NCBI RefSeq assembly: GCF_001280595.1
Contig: NZ_LITU01000004.1
Span: forward strand, 1-64,000
Direction of reading: 5' to 3'
Source of the DNA: Paenibacillus xylanivorans
GTDB lineage: Bacteria > Bacillota > Bacilli > Paenibacillales > Paenibacillaceae
Length of the DNA stretch: 64,000 bases
Made by a program: the position numbers and the translations under genes. Below, piece after piece: positions 19,647-29,726 of the stretch. The first letter of the stretch is position 1. The number at the start of each line of letters is the position of its first letter. The notes beneath the pieces are model-generated. The model searched no databases, had not been told where the DNA came from, and saw only the letters and a program-made list of their open reading frames with translations.

Positions 19647-21692
19647 TTAAGATGTTGGCTTCGTCCCACCATCATCCGGGTCATTGCTGCTTCCTTTGTC
19701 CAGATTCGGAGCTTCGTTAGGAATATCTCCGGCTGGTGGTTCAGGCGTTTCATCTTTGCCTTGGATACGGACGCGCACATCGCCGATGTTGTCGATGATC
19801 GCCTCTCCGCCTTCACTAGGCGTACCTTCTCCATCGTTGCTGTTCTCATCTTGCAGAGTCAGGGAACCTGTTTCGATCAATTGCTTGATCTGATCCATTT
19901 CCAATGTCTCCACTTCCAGCAACGTTTGAGCGATCAGATGCACTTCTTTCGAATGTTTAACAAGCAAGTCTTTACACTTCTCATAGCATTCGTTAATGAA
20001 GCGTTGCATTTCCTGATCAATCTCGTAAGCAATGGAATCTGAGTAATTCTGTTCGTGACCGATATCACGTCCCAGGAATACCTGTCCCTGCGAGCTACCG
20101 AACTGCATAGGTCCCAGCTTCTCACTCATACCGTACTCCATAACCATGCTACGGACGATACCCGTCGCTTGTTGGAAGTCACTATATGCACCAGTACCGA
20201 TTTCACCGATAAACAGTTCTTCGGAAACACGGCCGCCAAGGAGTCCAGTAATTTTGTCCAGCAATTCTTGCTTGGTAACAAGCATACGATCTTCTTTTGG
20301 CAACATGATTACATATCCACCCGCACGTCCGCGCGGAATAATGGTAACTTTATGTACCATATCGGCATGTTCCAGGAAGTAACCTACAATGGTATGGCCT
20401 GCTTCATGATAAGCAACAATACGTTTCTCACGGTCACTGATAACACGACTTTTCTTCTCCGTACCAACGATGACACGGTCGATCGCCTCATCAACTTCTT
20501 TCATGGAAATATCTCTACGATTACGACGTGCCGCAATCAACGCCGCTTCATTCAGGAGATTTTCCAAATCTGCACCGGAGAATCCGGTAGTACGCTTTGC
20601 AATGATGTCCAACTTCACATCTTTGGTAAGTGGCTTGTTACGTGAGTGTACTTTCAGAACTGCTTCACGGCCTCTCACGTCAGGGCGATCAACCGTAATT
20701 TGACGGTCAAAACGTCCTGGACGCAGCAAGGCAGGGTCCAGAATGTCTGCACGGTTCGTTGCTGCAACGATGATAATACCTTCATTGGCTCCGAAACCAT
20801 CCATTTCAACGAGCAACTGGTTGAGTGTTTGTTCACGTTCGTCGTGACCACCACCAAGACCAGCACCACGCTGACGTCCTACAGCATCAATCTCATCGAT
20901 AAAGATGATACATGGGGCGTTTTTCTTCGCATTTTCAAACAAGTCACGTACACGAGATGCACCGACACCGACAAACATTTCAACGAAGTCAGAACCGGAA
21001 ATGCTGAAGAATGGTACACCTGCTTCACCGGCAACAGCACGAGCGAGCAAGGTTTTACCTGTACCTGGAGGACCTACAAGCAATACGCCTTTAGGAATTC
21101 GTGCACCTACTGCTGCAAATTTACGAGGATCCTTGAGGAAGTCCACGACTTCAACAAGCTCCTGTTTCTCTTCGTCAGCACCCGCAACATCTTCAAACGT
21201 AATTCGTTTCTTCTCTTCGTTATAAAGACGGGCACGGCTTTTACCAAAGTTCATTACTTTACCGCCGCCGCCTTGAGCCTGATTAAACAGGAAGAAGAAC
21301 AGCAGGAACATAATGATCAAAGGAATAAAGGAAGTCAGCAACGTCAACCAGATGCTGTCACCTTTCATAGGCTCCTGATGATATTGGAATTTGTTTGTTT
21401 CGCTTGCAGTTACAAGCTCACTAATTGCCTCATCCGTAGGAGGAATATACGTTGAGAAATTTTCTGATTTGGCTCCGTCAGGCGTCTCCCTGTATTGACC
21501 GGTCACGAGGTACGTCTGACCGTTGAATTGAACCGTCAATTCAGAGACGTTATTGGCCTTGATCGCCGCGCGCAACTGATCATATCTAGGATTATCGGTG
21601 GCTTCGCCGCCATTGCTGACGAACTGGACTATCCCCACCACAACTAAAAAAAGAATTAAATAAAAAGCAGAATTCCGGATGAACCGATTCAT
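19647..21692 (-). CDS. ftsH: ATP-dependent zinc metalloprotease FtsH
   Basis: Membrane-anchored AAA+ protease that degrades membrane and regulatory proteins. The 681-residue protein has two N-terminal membrane segments (about 6-24 and 115-138), Walker A GPPGTGKT, Walker [12 protein letters not shown], the second region of homology [20 protein letters not shown] and the zinc site HEAGH (about residue 420). The C-terminal tail is acidic and Pro/Gly-rich ([14 protein letters not shown]). It follows hpt, as in most Bacilli. Confidence 0.98.
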   Translation of the reverse strand: MNRFIRNSAFYLILFLVVVGIVQFVSNGGEATDNPRYDQLRAAIKANNVSELTVQFNGQTYLVTGQYRETPDGAKSENFSTYIPPTDEAISELVTASETNKFQYHQEPMKGDSIWLTLLTSFIPLIIMFLLFFFLFNQAQGGGGKVMNFGKSRARLYNEEKKRITFEDVAGADEEKQELVEVVDFLKDPRKFAAVGARIPKGVLLVGPPGTGKTLLARAVAGEAGVPFFSISGSDFVEMFVGVGASRVRDLFENAKKNAPCIIFIDEIDAVGRQRGAGLGGGHDEREQTLNQLLVEMDGFGANEGIIIVAATNRADILDPALLRPGRFDRQITVDRPDVRGREAVLKVHSRNKPLTKDVKLDIIAKRTTGFSGADLENLLNEAALIAARRNRRDISMKEVDEAIDRVIVGTEKKSRVISDREKRIVAYHEAGHTIVGYFLEHADMVHKVTIIPRGRAGGYVIMLPKEDRMLVTKQELLDKITGLLGGRVSEELFIGEIGTGAYSDFQQATGIVRSMVMEYGMSEKLGPMQFGSSQGQVFLGRDIGHEQNYSDSIAYEIDQEMQRFINECYEKCKDLLVKHSKEVHLIAQTLLEVETLEMDQIKQLIETGSLTLQDENSNDGEGTPSEGGEAIIDNIGDVRVRIQGKDETPEPPAGDIPNEAPNLDKGSSNDPDDGGTKPTS

Positions 21693-21721
21693 CCCCTACC
21701 TCCTCTCGAGACACTTTAATT

Positions 21722-21751
21722 ATTTTAACATAGCCCGACATGGCTTCTCAA
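21722..21751 (-). promoter_or_regulatory. Probable ftsH promoter overlapping a perfect hairpin
   Basis: On the minus strand TTGAGA (21751-21746) and TAAAAT (21727-21722) are separated by 18 bp. The -35 lies in the loop side of an exact 8-bp inverted repeat, TGGCTTCT/AGAAGCCA (21741-21760), between hpt and ftsH. The repeat has no T-run and could be an operator. Regulation is inferred from the layout. Confidence 0.5.
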
Positions 21752-21793
21752 CAGAAGCCACCAACAGATATGGGCTTGGAACTAGCTTAAGCA

Positions 21794-22333
21794 TTAGTTG
21801 CTGTAAACTTCCGGTTTCAGAATCCCGATGTAAGGGAGGTTCCGGTACTTCTCGGCATAATCCAGGCCATAGCCAACGATGAATGCGTCCGGAATGTCAA
21901 AGCCGGTGTAATGAGCTTCAAGTTCAACCTTGCGACCTGAAGGCTTGTCAAACAGCGTAACCACACGGACGGATTCAGCGCCGCGGTTCTGCAAGAGTTC
22001 GATCAGATAACTGAGCGTGAGTCCACTATCAATAATATCCTCTACAATCAGAACCTCGCGTCCCTCAACGGATTCATCCAGATCCTTAATGATTTTAACA
22101 ACGCCAGATGATTTGGTGGAAGCGCCATAACTCGATACTGCCATGAAATCCATCTCAACAGGTACCGTAATGTTCTTAACCAAATCAGCCATAAATATAA
22201 ACGCACCCTTGAGCACACAAATGACCAAAGGATTGCGATTTGCATATTCGGCACTTATTGTTGCGCCTAATTCCTTGATTTTACTCTGAATCTCTTCTTC
22301 ACTGATCAATACTTCCTGAATGTCGTTCTGCAA
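21794..22333 (-). CDS. hpt: Hypoxanthine phosphoribosyltransferase
   Basis: Salvages hypoxanthine and guanine with PRPP to IMP and GMP. The 179-residue protein has the PRPP motif [14 protein letters not shown] and the family segments [10 protein letters not shown] in variant form ([15 protein letters not shown]) and DFMAVSSYG. The TTG at 22333 is a convincing start because AGGAGG lies 9 nt before it. It sits between tilS and ftsH, the conserved arrangement. Confidence 0.97.
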   Translation of the reverse strand: MQNDIQEVLISEEEIQSKIKELGATISAEYANRNPLVICVLKGAFIFMADLVKNITVPVEMDFMAVSSYGASTKSSGVVKIIKDLDESVEGREVLIVEDIIDSGLTLSYLIELLQNRGAESVRVVTLFDKPSGRKVELEAHYTGFDIPDAFIVGYGLDYAEKYRNLPYIGILKPEVYSN

Positions 22334-22386
22334 CTGTGCGAACCTCCTAAGTTATACATATGAAAGCCTTACCTGAACCATAACCA

Positions 22387-23826
22387 CTACCCCTGAATCG
22401 CTGAATCGCCTACAGTCATGTACAGGATTGCGGAAGTATCCTCCCTGACAGGAGCTACACTAGACCGGCGAACACCCGGTAACCAGATGATATTGCCTGC
22501 TCCATCACATACCACGGGAACCCGTGAACGGACAGAAGGGGGAATTTTCTCATCGATGAAAATATTTTTCACCTTTTTGCTTCCGTTTAATCCCATCACT
22601 TTCATGGTATCTCCAGGTAACCGTGAACGCACAACCAGCGGCATAAGCAGTTGATCCGCATCAAACGCGGCATGATCCGCCGATTCCGGTACATGATAGT
22701 CCTCGGGACTCATCGGAACGAGCCGAACATGCCGGTCGATTTCCGCGAGAGAAAGCTCATAAGTTCCGCTCCATTGAGCAAGACGATATTCGTAAGATTG
22801 ATCCTGTACGTCAGTCCGTATGCCGAAAGAGATCAGATCATACTCCCGGGTGCAGGCGAGTGTCTGTCCTATATCCAGGCTCCAGGTCGTCGCGTCAGGC
22901 TGAATTACCTTGCGGCGAATGGTTTCAATACGGGTAAAGTCGACAAAATCACTGTCCAAAGGCAGATAATTCAATATTAGTTTAATCAACCTTCGTTGTA
23001 AAGCGACATGTAACTTCAAAAAGGAAGGCACCTCAAAGGTTTGCCTTCCGCCGTTCGCCTGCACTAGACACCTGTATGCGTCATATGCACCTTGTTCCAT
23101 GAAATCGTCTTCATCGCCCACAATTTCGGCAAGTCGATTCAAAGACGGCGTCAACTGTCCATTATATTGCCCCAAAAAAGGAAGCACATCCAAGCGAATG
23201 GCATTACGCCGATATTTACGCAGGGAATTACTTTCATCATTAAAATACAGAAAACCCTGGGTATTACAAGCTTCTACAAGGTCTGTCTTGTTTATACGAA
23301 GGCATGGACGAATAAGTTCCACATTTTTTTCTCGTCTTTTAAACTTCATTCCCGCGAGTCCGGAAAGACCACTACCACGCAACAAATGGAGCATCACCGT
23401 CTCTGCCTGATCGTCAGCATGATGGGCCAGTGCAATGCTCGCCGCATCGTATTTGGCAGCCACTTCATGCAAAAACTCATATCGCTTGTTGCGCGCGGCC
23501 TCTTGAGGACCTTGACCGGTAAGCTTCATATGAGAAGGTACATCGGCCTTCACCCATTCAAATGAAATGCCAAGCCGGTGCGCAAGTTCCTTCATCATCT
23601 CGGCTTCATGATCTGATTCAATCCGAAACCCATGATGTACATGGGCGCAAATCAATTCCAGCGGGACATGCCTGGTACTGATTTCATGCATGATATGCAA
23701 AAAAGCTACCGAGTCCGGTCCGCCCGATACTGCGACGACAATCCGATCCCCGGGAACCCATAACTGATGCTCTTCCGCTGCATCCAGCACGTTATTCACC
23801 AGCTTGTTCCAGCGTAAAGCCTCCAT
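22387..23826 (-). CDS. tilS: tRNA(Ile)-lysidine synthetase
   Basis: Converts the wobble C34 of tRNA-Ile(CAU) to lysidine, which changes its decoding from AUG to AUA. The N-terminal PP-loop domain carries VVAVSGGPDSVAFLH (about residue 33) and HHADDQAETVMLHLLRGSG (about 140). A substrate-binding linker and the C-terminal TilS domain follow, giving 479 residues. Gene order spoIIE-VWA-kinase-tilS-hpt-ftsH matches B. subtilis. Confidence 0.97.
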   Translation of the reverse strand: MEALRWNKLVNNVLDAAEEHQLWVPGDRIVVAVSGGPDSVAFLHIMHEISTRHVPLELICAHVHHGFRIESDHEAEMMKELAHRLGISFEWVKADVPSHMKLTGQGPQEAARNKRYEFLHEVAAKYDAASIALAHHADDQAETVMLHLLRGSGLSGLAGMKFKRREKNVELIRPCLRINKTDLVEACNTQGFLYFNDESNSLRKYRRNAIRLDVLPFLGQYNGQLTPSLNRLAEIVGDEDDFMEQGAYDAYRCLVQANGGRQTFEVPSFLKLHVALQRRLIKLILNYLPLDSDFVDFTRIETIRRKVIQPDATTWSLDIGQTLACTREYDLISFGIRTDVQDQSYEYRLAQWSGTYELSLAEIDRHVRLVPMSPEDYHVPESADHAAFDADQLLMPLVVRSRLPGDTMKVMGLNGSKKVKNIFIDEKIPPSVRSRVPVVCDGAGNIIWLPGVRRSSVAPVREDTSAILYMTVGDSAIQG

Positions 23827-23870
23827 ACCTGTTCCTCATTCCTTACGTTATGTATATGCACTCTCACAGG

Positions 23871-24818
23871 TCAGAATCGCAGTGCATAGATGAGTACCCC
23901 AATAAGTAATATAACGGATACAGCAAATGCATTTTTGAGCCAACGCGGTGTTGTACTTTTGGAACGGCGACGAAGAGAAGAAGGGCGTGCCATCATCTCT
24001 TTCCAGACTTTAGCGGCGTGTCCGGCATCCTGAAACTGACCTCGTAATGCCTGAATGGTCCAGTTTCGAAATGGGCGGAGACGTTCGCTGCGCTCCACGA
24101 GAGCTGTGAGCTGGTTCACACTTCGCAATTGTGGTAATCCTTCTGCAGCCAGCGCTTTGAGTGCATCGGCTTCAAGTACATGAATCAGTAATAGCGCAAA
24201 AGCAAACACATCATAAGTTCCATCTGCTGTCCGGCTGCCCGCATTCCAGAATCCGCGATCATACCATTCAGTGAACTGCTTAACGCTCCGGCCGATTGAA
24301 GTCACTCCGCCATAGTCGATAAGCTCTACCTGCCCATAATCCGATACCAGTACATTTTGGGGTTTAAGATCGCCAAATACCCATCCAGCCTGATGCAATT
24401 GAGCCAGCTTCTGCAATAGTCTGAGCCCAACCAGAAGTGTCCATTCCGTTCCCTGTCGCCGAATGAAATGGTGCAGAGACTCCCCCCGAACGTAACGCAT
24501 CACATAAAAGGGAATGTCACGACCACGAATGGCGTAGTCATCCACATCTTTCAGATAGGAAGGAATGCCGCTCTGCCGAAGGGCCTCATGATTACGCTGT
24601 AGTTGAAAAGATTTGAGCACATTTATTTCCGATTGCAGATCCACAGGGTCAAATCCCATTTTAAGCGCATAATGTTTGCCATTCTCACCGCGCTGGACAA
24701 GAAAAACGATGCCGTTGGCTCCTTTGCCCAGCAGCTTCCGAATCGTATAACGGCTGCGATTCCATTTCCCTGTTATGACTGTTCCTGGCGGGAAAGAGGC
24801 GTCAGACAACGTTGTCAC
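23871..24818 (-). CDS. Membrane-anchored serine/threonine protein kinase (YabT-like)
   Basis: A kinase domain of about 270 residues and a single C-terminal membrane helix (about FAVSVILLIGVLIYAL). The glycine loop LGKGANGIVFLV and lysine YALK are present. The catalytic loop reads VFGDLKPQN, so HRD is replaced by FGD while the Asp, Lys and Asn are kept; the DFG motif is DYG. YabT of B. subtilis has the same position next to spoIIE and acts in sporulation and DNA damage. The GTG at 24818, 6 nt after GAAGGGA, is preferred over the TTG at 24839. It overlaps the VWA gene by 17 nt, suggesting coupling. Confidence 0.9.
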   Translation of the reverse strand: MTTLSDASFPPGTVITGKWNRSRYTIRKLLGKGANGIVFLVQRGENGKHYALKMGFDPVDLQSEINVLKSFQLQRNHEALRQSGIPSYLKDVDDYAIRGRDIPFYVMRYVRGESLHHFIRRQGTEWTLLVGLRLLQKLAQLHQAGWVFGDLKPQNVLVSDYGQVELIDYGGVTSIGRSVKQFTEWYDRGFWNAGSRTADGTYDVFAFALLLIHVLEADALKALAAEGLPQLRSVNQLTALVERSERLRPFRNWTIQALRGQFQDAGHAAKVWKEMMARPSSLRRRSKSTTPRWLKNAFAVSVILLIGVLIYALRF

Positions 24819-25554
24819 CGAGCATCCCTTCTCTTTCAATGCGATAGTTCCCTTCTATTTCCTGCTGTCCCTCCAGTGTACCATAACGGTAAAAATCAAT
24901 CACCCTTTGAATCGCAGGACCTGTCGGCGTCGCTCCCTTCATTTGCAAACGTCCAAATAGCGAACGAACACGGCTCAGATCAACTGTCCAGTCGATATCC
25001 ATGACAGCGTCTTCTCCGCTATGACGTCCAGGAAAATGAAATACGGAAAGATGGCTCTGACCAATACGTGCCTGCAAGCTAAGCATTAAATCCCGAATCC
25101 CTTCCTCCACAGCAGCAAGTTTCGGCTTCATACTGGCACTTACGTCAATGAGAAGGATGACCTGAAGTGGCGTTGTCTCGGCCATATCATCCATCACTTC
25201 AACGACCTGCGCACGTTTCGCCGGTTCAAGGTCTGTTACCGTTTTCGGCTCGTGCTCTCCCAGAATTTGTGTTAACTCTCTATTAACCGCCTGCTGAATG
25301 GTCTGAACCACCGTTTTTCTTGTCATCATCTGCATCGTATGAGCAAGCTGTCTTGTGCCTACAATCTGGCTGATTCCACCTCCGGCTTTGGCAATATCCT
25401 CGATCTCCCGACTGCCCAACTCACCAATGGTTCCATAATCAATAACACCGACCACGTTGACCGTAATTCCCTCTTCCCGGGCTTCCGCCGCAGCCAGCAC
25501 CGGACTTGTTCCTACATTGGAACAACCGTCGGTGATCAACAAGATTTGTTTCAT
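24802..25554 (-). CDS. VWA-domain protein (YabS-like)
   Basis: A 250-residue protein with a von Willebrand A fold: DVSASM provides the metal-ion site. A second partial VWA-like segment at the N-terminus starts KQILLITDGCSNVGTSP. B. subtilis yabS sits at the same place between spoIIE and yabT. The two genes overlap, so the VWA protein may be a partner or substrate of the kinase; the biochemical role is unknown. Confidence 0.85.
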   Translation of the reverse strand: MKQILLITDGCSNVGTSPVLAAAEAREEGITVNVVGVIDYGTIGELGSREIEDIAKAGGGISQIVGTRQLAHTMQMMTRKTVVQTIQQAVNRELTQILGEHEPKTVTDLEPAKRAQVVEVMDDMAETTPLQVILLIDVSASMKPKLAAVEEGIRDLMLSLQARIGQSHLSVFHFPGRHSGEDAVMDIDWTVDLSRVRSLFGRLQMKGATPTGPAIQRVIDFYRYGTLEGQQEIEGNYRIEREGMLGDNVV

Positions 25555-25639
25555 CCGATATCCCTCCGTTTTGGGTTACTCTCCAACTCTATGACTAGCA
25601 TTGCCAGAATGAAGAGACTTCAAACAGAGGAATATGCAA

Positions 25640-28147
25640 TTAACTGACGGTACGCGGACGTTCCATCCGGCTTATTCCAGGTACTCTCAATGTGGCCCAC
25701 TCCGGGCGATAATGTTCTATTTTGCCTACAATTACAGTCATATCATCATAAATCTCATGCTGCTGATAACGAATAACACTTTCAAGCAGGCAGTCTGCTA
25801 CCTCCTGAGGATTATCACTATCAATTTCCTGAATGAGACGCTTCATCCATAGCTCTTTATTGACGGCATATCCCGGTGCATCATAGATGCCATCTGTCAT
25901 CATAATTAAAACATCCCCTGGCTGAAGCTGTACGGTTACCAGATCCACCTCAATATCTTTGATAATTCCAATCGGCAGATTGCTTGCCGAAACCTGGATA
26001 ACCTCCTGCCCTCGTTTAATAAAACTTGGAGTCGATCCGATTTTCATAAACGTGGTCTCTGCCGTATATTCATCGATCAGAGCCATATCCACCGTTGCAT
26101 ACATTTCTTCAGGAGAACGCAGCAGCAGAACGGAATTCACCGATTTGATCGCCAGCTTCTCATCCATGCCCGATTGTAACAACTGCTCCAGTATATTTAG
26201 CGCAGCACTGCTCTCCATACGTGCCCGTTCCCCATTCCCCATGCCATCGCTAAGCGCAACCGCAAAGGTGCCATTGCCCAGTTCAACCGTACTGAAACTG
26301 TCCCCGGACATCACATCTCCCCCTTTGGCAGCGGCAGCAACACCCGTTGTTATCTCAAACGTTTTGGCAGAGCCAAAGGTGACTGTCGCCAGCCCTTGGC
26401 GAGGGTCGAGCATCGTCTCGTTCAAGACGGCAATATGCTCGTCCAGTACATCCGAGATCAGCGGAGCGATCATTTTCCGGCACTCATCAAATCCCCGTGT
26501 ATACGCATGAACAATCTCAATCTCCACATTACCCGCTTCCAGATTAATGATTTCAATAGAATGTATGGACAGACCTAACGATTCAAGCGCATCCCGAATC
26601 TGTTCCTCCTGCTGCACCATCTCCTCACTTTCCCGTTGAATTTCTTTTGCCAGGTCCTCCATCACCTGGGATACCCCTGATAATTGCTCTGCAACCAGCT
26701 GTCGACTATCTATAATCTGACGTTTCCATTGCATGTTATGTTGATGCAAACCATACTGGGCACGCATCACTTCAAGTACCTCTTCCGGTTTCGCACATAC
26801 TCTGTTCCATTCCACCGGAATCTGCTTGCCTGACATCTCCGGGTTGGCTTCAATGGAACTCATCACATCCGTCATATATTTATAGGTTTGAATAAACTTC
26901 GAATCCCAGCATTGGGCCTTCTTAAAGCAACCCGAACATGTACCTTCGGCTACAGCATTCATGAAATGCTCCATCCCGCCTTCGTTCTGTACCGGCTCCC
27001 CCGCCCCGGACATCTGATCGAAGCTGCGTGACAACTGACGAAATACCTGTGAGAAGCGGGTAACCCGTTCTGCGGTGATATCCCGTATTCTCTTCGCATA
27101 TTCATGCTGCGATTTCGTGTGATCCTGCGTGCCAGGAACATATTTGGATATGGCCGTCAGCATGCTTTTTGGCGTCAGCATAAACAGAACAATGGCTGCA
27201 CACGTTTCCCATAAGGAGTTCATGACATCTCCCGGACCACCCAGATATATGGATAGAATGGATGAGCCCAGTAACATACCTAATGCGACCGCTGCACGTT
27301 TTCCTTCCCGGAGCATTCCCGCAAGCATGCCAGCAAAAGCAAGCAGACTCATCTGATATACTGCCGACATGTCGGCCAAACTCAGAATGAGGCCAGTAAT
27401 GACTCCAACTGAGGCTCCAAGGGGGGCTCCGCCCACCAGCGCGAAGATCAGAATAAGATACCGGGAAAGCATATGCTCTACGGACAGGGACTGGATCGTC
27501 CAGCCCACCGCCCCCGTCATTACGGAGGCCAACAAGATGATCAGACAGAGGATCTCCTCGTTCTTTAGATTGAATTTTTTTTTGCGATACGTGAAGATCG
27601 GTATGGCCTGTATGAAAACCAGAGTAAGCACAAAGCTGAGTACGGAATCCATAGTGAGCATTAGCATGGCGTACCAGCTGAAAGACGGCCCAATAACGAC
27701 GGCGAATAATTTGACCATAAAAGTAGTCGTAAACACCATCGTTGGTGCATAAGATAATTCAGCGCGGTCATAAGATTCCAGTCCTCTGAACAGCAGATAG
27801 AAGATGGCGATCTCCGAAGCAACAATCAGTGGAACTGGAAACGGGGCGAAGAGACTGCCTGCCAGCAACGCTGCACCTACCGGAATAATGTAATCCCTGC
27901 GCATGAAGGCTATTACCGCAAAGTAAGCAATCGCAAAGGGCGATAATTCATTCAGAATCATGGCCTTTCCCAGCAAAAACCCCATAAAGGTGAGAAGCAG
28001 CACCCATTTACGTGCAGCTACGATCTGGATGGCCTTGCGGGAGATAATCCACTGTTTGAGACGTACCGACAGCTCCTCCCGAGCTTCCGTACCTCCTTTA
28101 CCAGCTTTCATTCCCGGAAATTGAATGACATTCCACTTTTCCATCAT
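25640..28147 (-). CDS. spoIIE: Stage II sporulation protein E, PP2C-type phosphatase
   Basis: Dephosphorylates SpoIIAA in the forespore to release sigma-F, and helps to place the asymmetric septum. The 835-residue protein has about ten N-terminal membrane helices (residues 45-330), a central regulatory domain with the conserved cysteine pattern GTCSGCFKKAQCW, and a C-terminal PP2C domain with LSDGMGNGERA and MMTDGIYDAPG. The ATG at 28147 (8 nt after GGGGTG) is preferred over a TTG at 28153. A Spo0A-type promoter lies upstream. Confidence 0.98.
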   Translation of the reverse strand: MMEKWNVIQFPGMKAGKGGTEAREELSVRLKQWIISRKAIQIVAARKWVLLLTFMGFLLGKAMILNELSPFAIAYFAVIAFMRRDYIIPVGAALLAGSLFAPFPVPLIVASEIAIFYLLFRGLESYDRAELSYAPTMVFTTTFMVKLFAVVIGPSFSWYAMLMLTMDSVLSFVLTLVFIQAIPIFTYRKKKFNLKNEEILCLIILLASVMTGAVGWTIQSLSVEHMLSRYLILIFALVGGAPLGASVGVITGLILSLADMSAVYQMSLLAFAGMLAGMLREGKRAAVALGMLLGSSILSIYLGGPGDVMNSLWETCAAIVLFMLTPKSMLTAISKYVPGTQDHTKSQHEYAKRIRDITAERVTRFSQVFRQLSRSFDQMSGAGEPVQNEGGMEHFMNAVAEGTCSGCFKKAQCWDSKFIQTYKYMTDVMSSIEANPEMSGKQIPVEWNRVCAKPEEVLEVMRAQYGLHQHNMQWKRQIIDSRQLVAEQLSGVSQVMEDLAKEIQRESEEMVQQEEQIRDALESLGLSIHSIEIINLEAGNVEIEIVHAYTRGFDECRKMIAPLISDVLDEHIAVLNETMLDPRQGLATVTFGSAKTFEITTGVAAAAKGGDVMSGDSFSTVELGNGTFAVALSDGMGNGERARMESSAALNILEQLLQSGMDEKLAIKSVNSVLLLRSPEEMYATVDMALIDEYTAETTFMKIGSTPSFIKRGQEVIQVSASNLPIGIIKDIEVDLVTVQLQPGDVLIMMTDGIYDAPGYAVNKELWMKRLIQEIDSDNPQEVADCLLESVIRYQQHEIYDDMTVIVGKIEHYRPEWATLRVPGISRMERPRTVS

Positions 28148-28204
28148 CCTCAAGGCACCCCATTCGATTAATTTAATTTTCGTGTTTCGTTCTCGATGGT
28201 TCTG

Positions 28205-28271
28205 ATTATAGATAGATTAGAAGACGTAGTTTGTCAGAATTGGTGGGCAGGCTCCAAAAACTTTACGACAA
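28205..28271 (-). promoter_or_regulatory. Spo0A-type spoIIE promoter with 21-bp spacer
   Basis: On the minus strand CTGACA (28237-28232) and a perfect TATAAT (28210-28205) are 21 bp apart. B. subtilis spoIIE and spoIIG are known for this abnormal spacing, which makes them dependent on Spo0A~P. A near-consensus 0A box, TGTCGTA (28271-28265), lies about 28 bp further upstream. The promoter fits; Spo0A binding is inferred. Confidence 0.65.
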
Positions 28272-28587
28272 AAGAAACAGACGCGGCGCGGTGGTGCGGA
28301 ACCCCCGGCCTTATTGTGGTTTCATCCATTTGGCAGATACCCCGCCGACAAGGCACTTGTCTGATTTTGAACTGGAAGCCTTTCGTCTTCGCCACGATTT
28401 GAGCAGGATACCTGTGGAATGCCACGGAAACCTGTCGGTAAAAAATGGTAGACGACAAATGTTCTTATGTAATTTTTTTCCTGTGCAGAAAAGCTGGGGA
28501 TATGGAGCTTCACTTTACAAAAACGGCTATGAATCCGGTCTATTGTCTATAACTGACCCATTAAACTCCAAAATCAAAAACAAACGC
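28272..28587. other. Intergenic region between spoIIE and the S1-domain gene
   Basis: About 300 bases without a supported gene. In B. subtilis two tRNA genes lie at this place; I looked on both strands for a tRNA T-arm and acceptor stem and found none. Plus-strand open frames here continue antisense into the S1-domain gene and lack ribosome-binding sites. Confidence 0.6.
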
Positions 28588-28622
28588 AAAAAAACCGCCA
28601 GCCCCAAGGCTAACGGTTTTTC
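28588..28622 (-). terminator. Terminator after the S1-domain gene
   Basis: On the minus strand AAAACCGTTAGCC and GGCTGGCGGTTTT form a long stem with one internal mismatch and a TTGG loop, ending in seven T's (28594-28588). Confidence 0.9.
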
Positions 28623-28649
28623 TTATATTTTTAATCAGGTTGATACAGA

Positions 28650-29180
28650 TTACACGCGCTTGGCTCCGCGGCCACCACGTTTGCCTTCTGTGTTCTTCTT
28701 CAACGAAGAAATCCGTTCTTCGCTATCTTTCAGGAAGCGTGACATTTTATCCTCAAATGAAGGTTTGCCTGCTGCGGGCTTGAAAGAACGGCCTCCGCGG
28801 TCACGGTTAAATCCACCACCACCACCGCCGCCACGACCTTGGCCACCACTTGGGCCTCCGCCGCTGAATCGTTCGCGATCTCCTCCACTGCGTTCCGGTC
28901 TAGGAGCTCTTGGGGGTCTGGACTGTGTTTGTTGCTCAACCGGTTTGTCAACAGCTTGCTTAATGGAAAGCCCAATCTTGCCATCCTTGTCAACGTTGAT
29001 GACCTTAACGGTAACGAGGTCATTAAGCTTCAGGTGGTCGTTGACATCTTTGACATAATTGTCGGCGATTTCCGAGATGTGAACGAGACCCGTGACACCT
29101 CCTGACAGATCCACAAATGCTCCAAAATGCGTGATGCCTGTCACCTTGCCCTCTAACTTGGTGCCCACTTCAATTGCCAT
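28650..29180 (-). CDS. yabR: S1-domain RNA-binding protein (YabR-like) with Gly/Arg-rich tail
   Basis: An N-terminal S1 RNA-binding domain (about residues 3-75: GTKLEGKVTGITHFGAFVDL and GLVHISEIADNYVKD), then a disordered tail rich in Gly, Arg and Pro with a run of eight glycines, and a basic C-terminus. The ATG at 29180 fits the family N-terminus MAIEVG. It follows divIC as in B. subtilis. The RGG-like tail is longer and more repetitive than I expect for YabR and may add RNA binding. Confidence 0.88.
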   Translation of the reverse strand: MAIEVGTKLEGKVTGITHFGAFVDLSGGVTGLVHISEIADNYVKDVNDHLKLNDLVTVKVINVDKDGKIGLSIKQAVDKPVEQQTQSRPPRAPRPERSGGDRERFSGGGPSGGQGRGGGGGGGFNRDRGGRSFKPAAGKPSFEDKMSRFLKDSEERISSLKKNTEGKRGGRGAKRV

Positions 29181-29378
29181 AGAATAAAATGATCCTCCCT
29201 TAAAAATATACAACCCGATTTTTTGAATGCCAAAATCAATGCTGTGCTAATTTAATTATACCTTATGCCGCAAACCAAGGTCAACTGAGCACTACCCCTT
29301 AAGGCAGCCTATTTTTTCCGGTATAACGGCTTCAGACATATAGATAACAATCCTTGCTCGATAATGAGCCAAATTACA

Positions 29379-29714
29379 TCAGTTCCCTGACTCTTCAACC
29401 TGAATTGGTGTTTCCTCAGGCAGATAGTATCCTTTTTTTCGAGCCAGCTGTCCTATGTATTCGGGATCCTTCAACCGACTGACTTCATATTTCAATTGAT
29501 CCAGCTTCTTCAATGTCTCTTCCTTTGAAGATTGCTGGGCAGCCAGATGAGAGTTCTTGTCCGAAATTTGCGCAGTCTGCACAAGGAACGTATATCCTGC
29601 CCAAATGATAAACACTACCATAAAAGTCATCCAGAGCATGAGACGCCTTTTGGCACCTGCAGATTTTCCTTGGCCTGCTGGAGCTTTTGATTTGCTCATA
29701 GGTGTTTTACCCAT
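29379..29714 (-). CDS. divIC: Cell-division protein DivIC/FtsB
   Basis: Bitopic divisome protein: a basic cytoplasmic N-terminus, one membrane helix (about residues 27-46) and an extracytoplasmic coiled coil (about 55-85), 111 residues in all. It works with FtsL and DivIB in septal peptidoglycan synthesis. AGGAGG precedes the ATG. It lies directly after yabQ, the conserved position. Confidence 0.9.
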   Translation of the reverse strand: MGKTPMSKSKAPAGQGKSAGAKRRLMLWMTFMVVFIIWAGYTFLVQTAQISDKNSHLAAQQSSKEETLKKLDQLKYEVSRLKDPEYIGQLARKKGYYLPEETPIQVEESGN

Positions 29715-29726
29715 TATCGGACCTCC

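Noticed and set aside
28272..28587. Possible tRNA genes as in B. subtilis at this place
   Set aside because: No T-arm, anticodon arm or CCA-bearing acceptor stem could be found on either strand.
28231..29058. Plus-strand ORF of 275 codons crossing the spoIIE upstream region
   Set aside because: Its second half is antisense to the S1-domain gene and reads as Pro-rich translation of the Gly-rich tail; it also crosses the terminator at 28588-28622.
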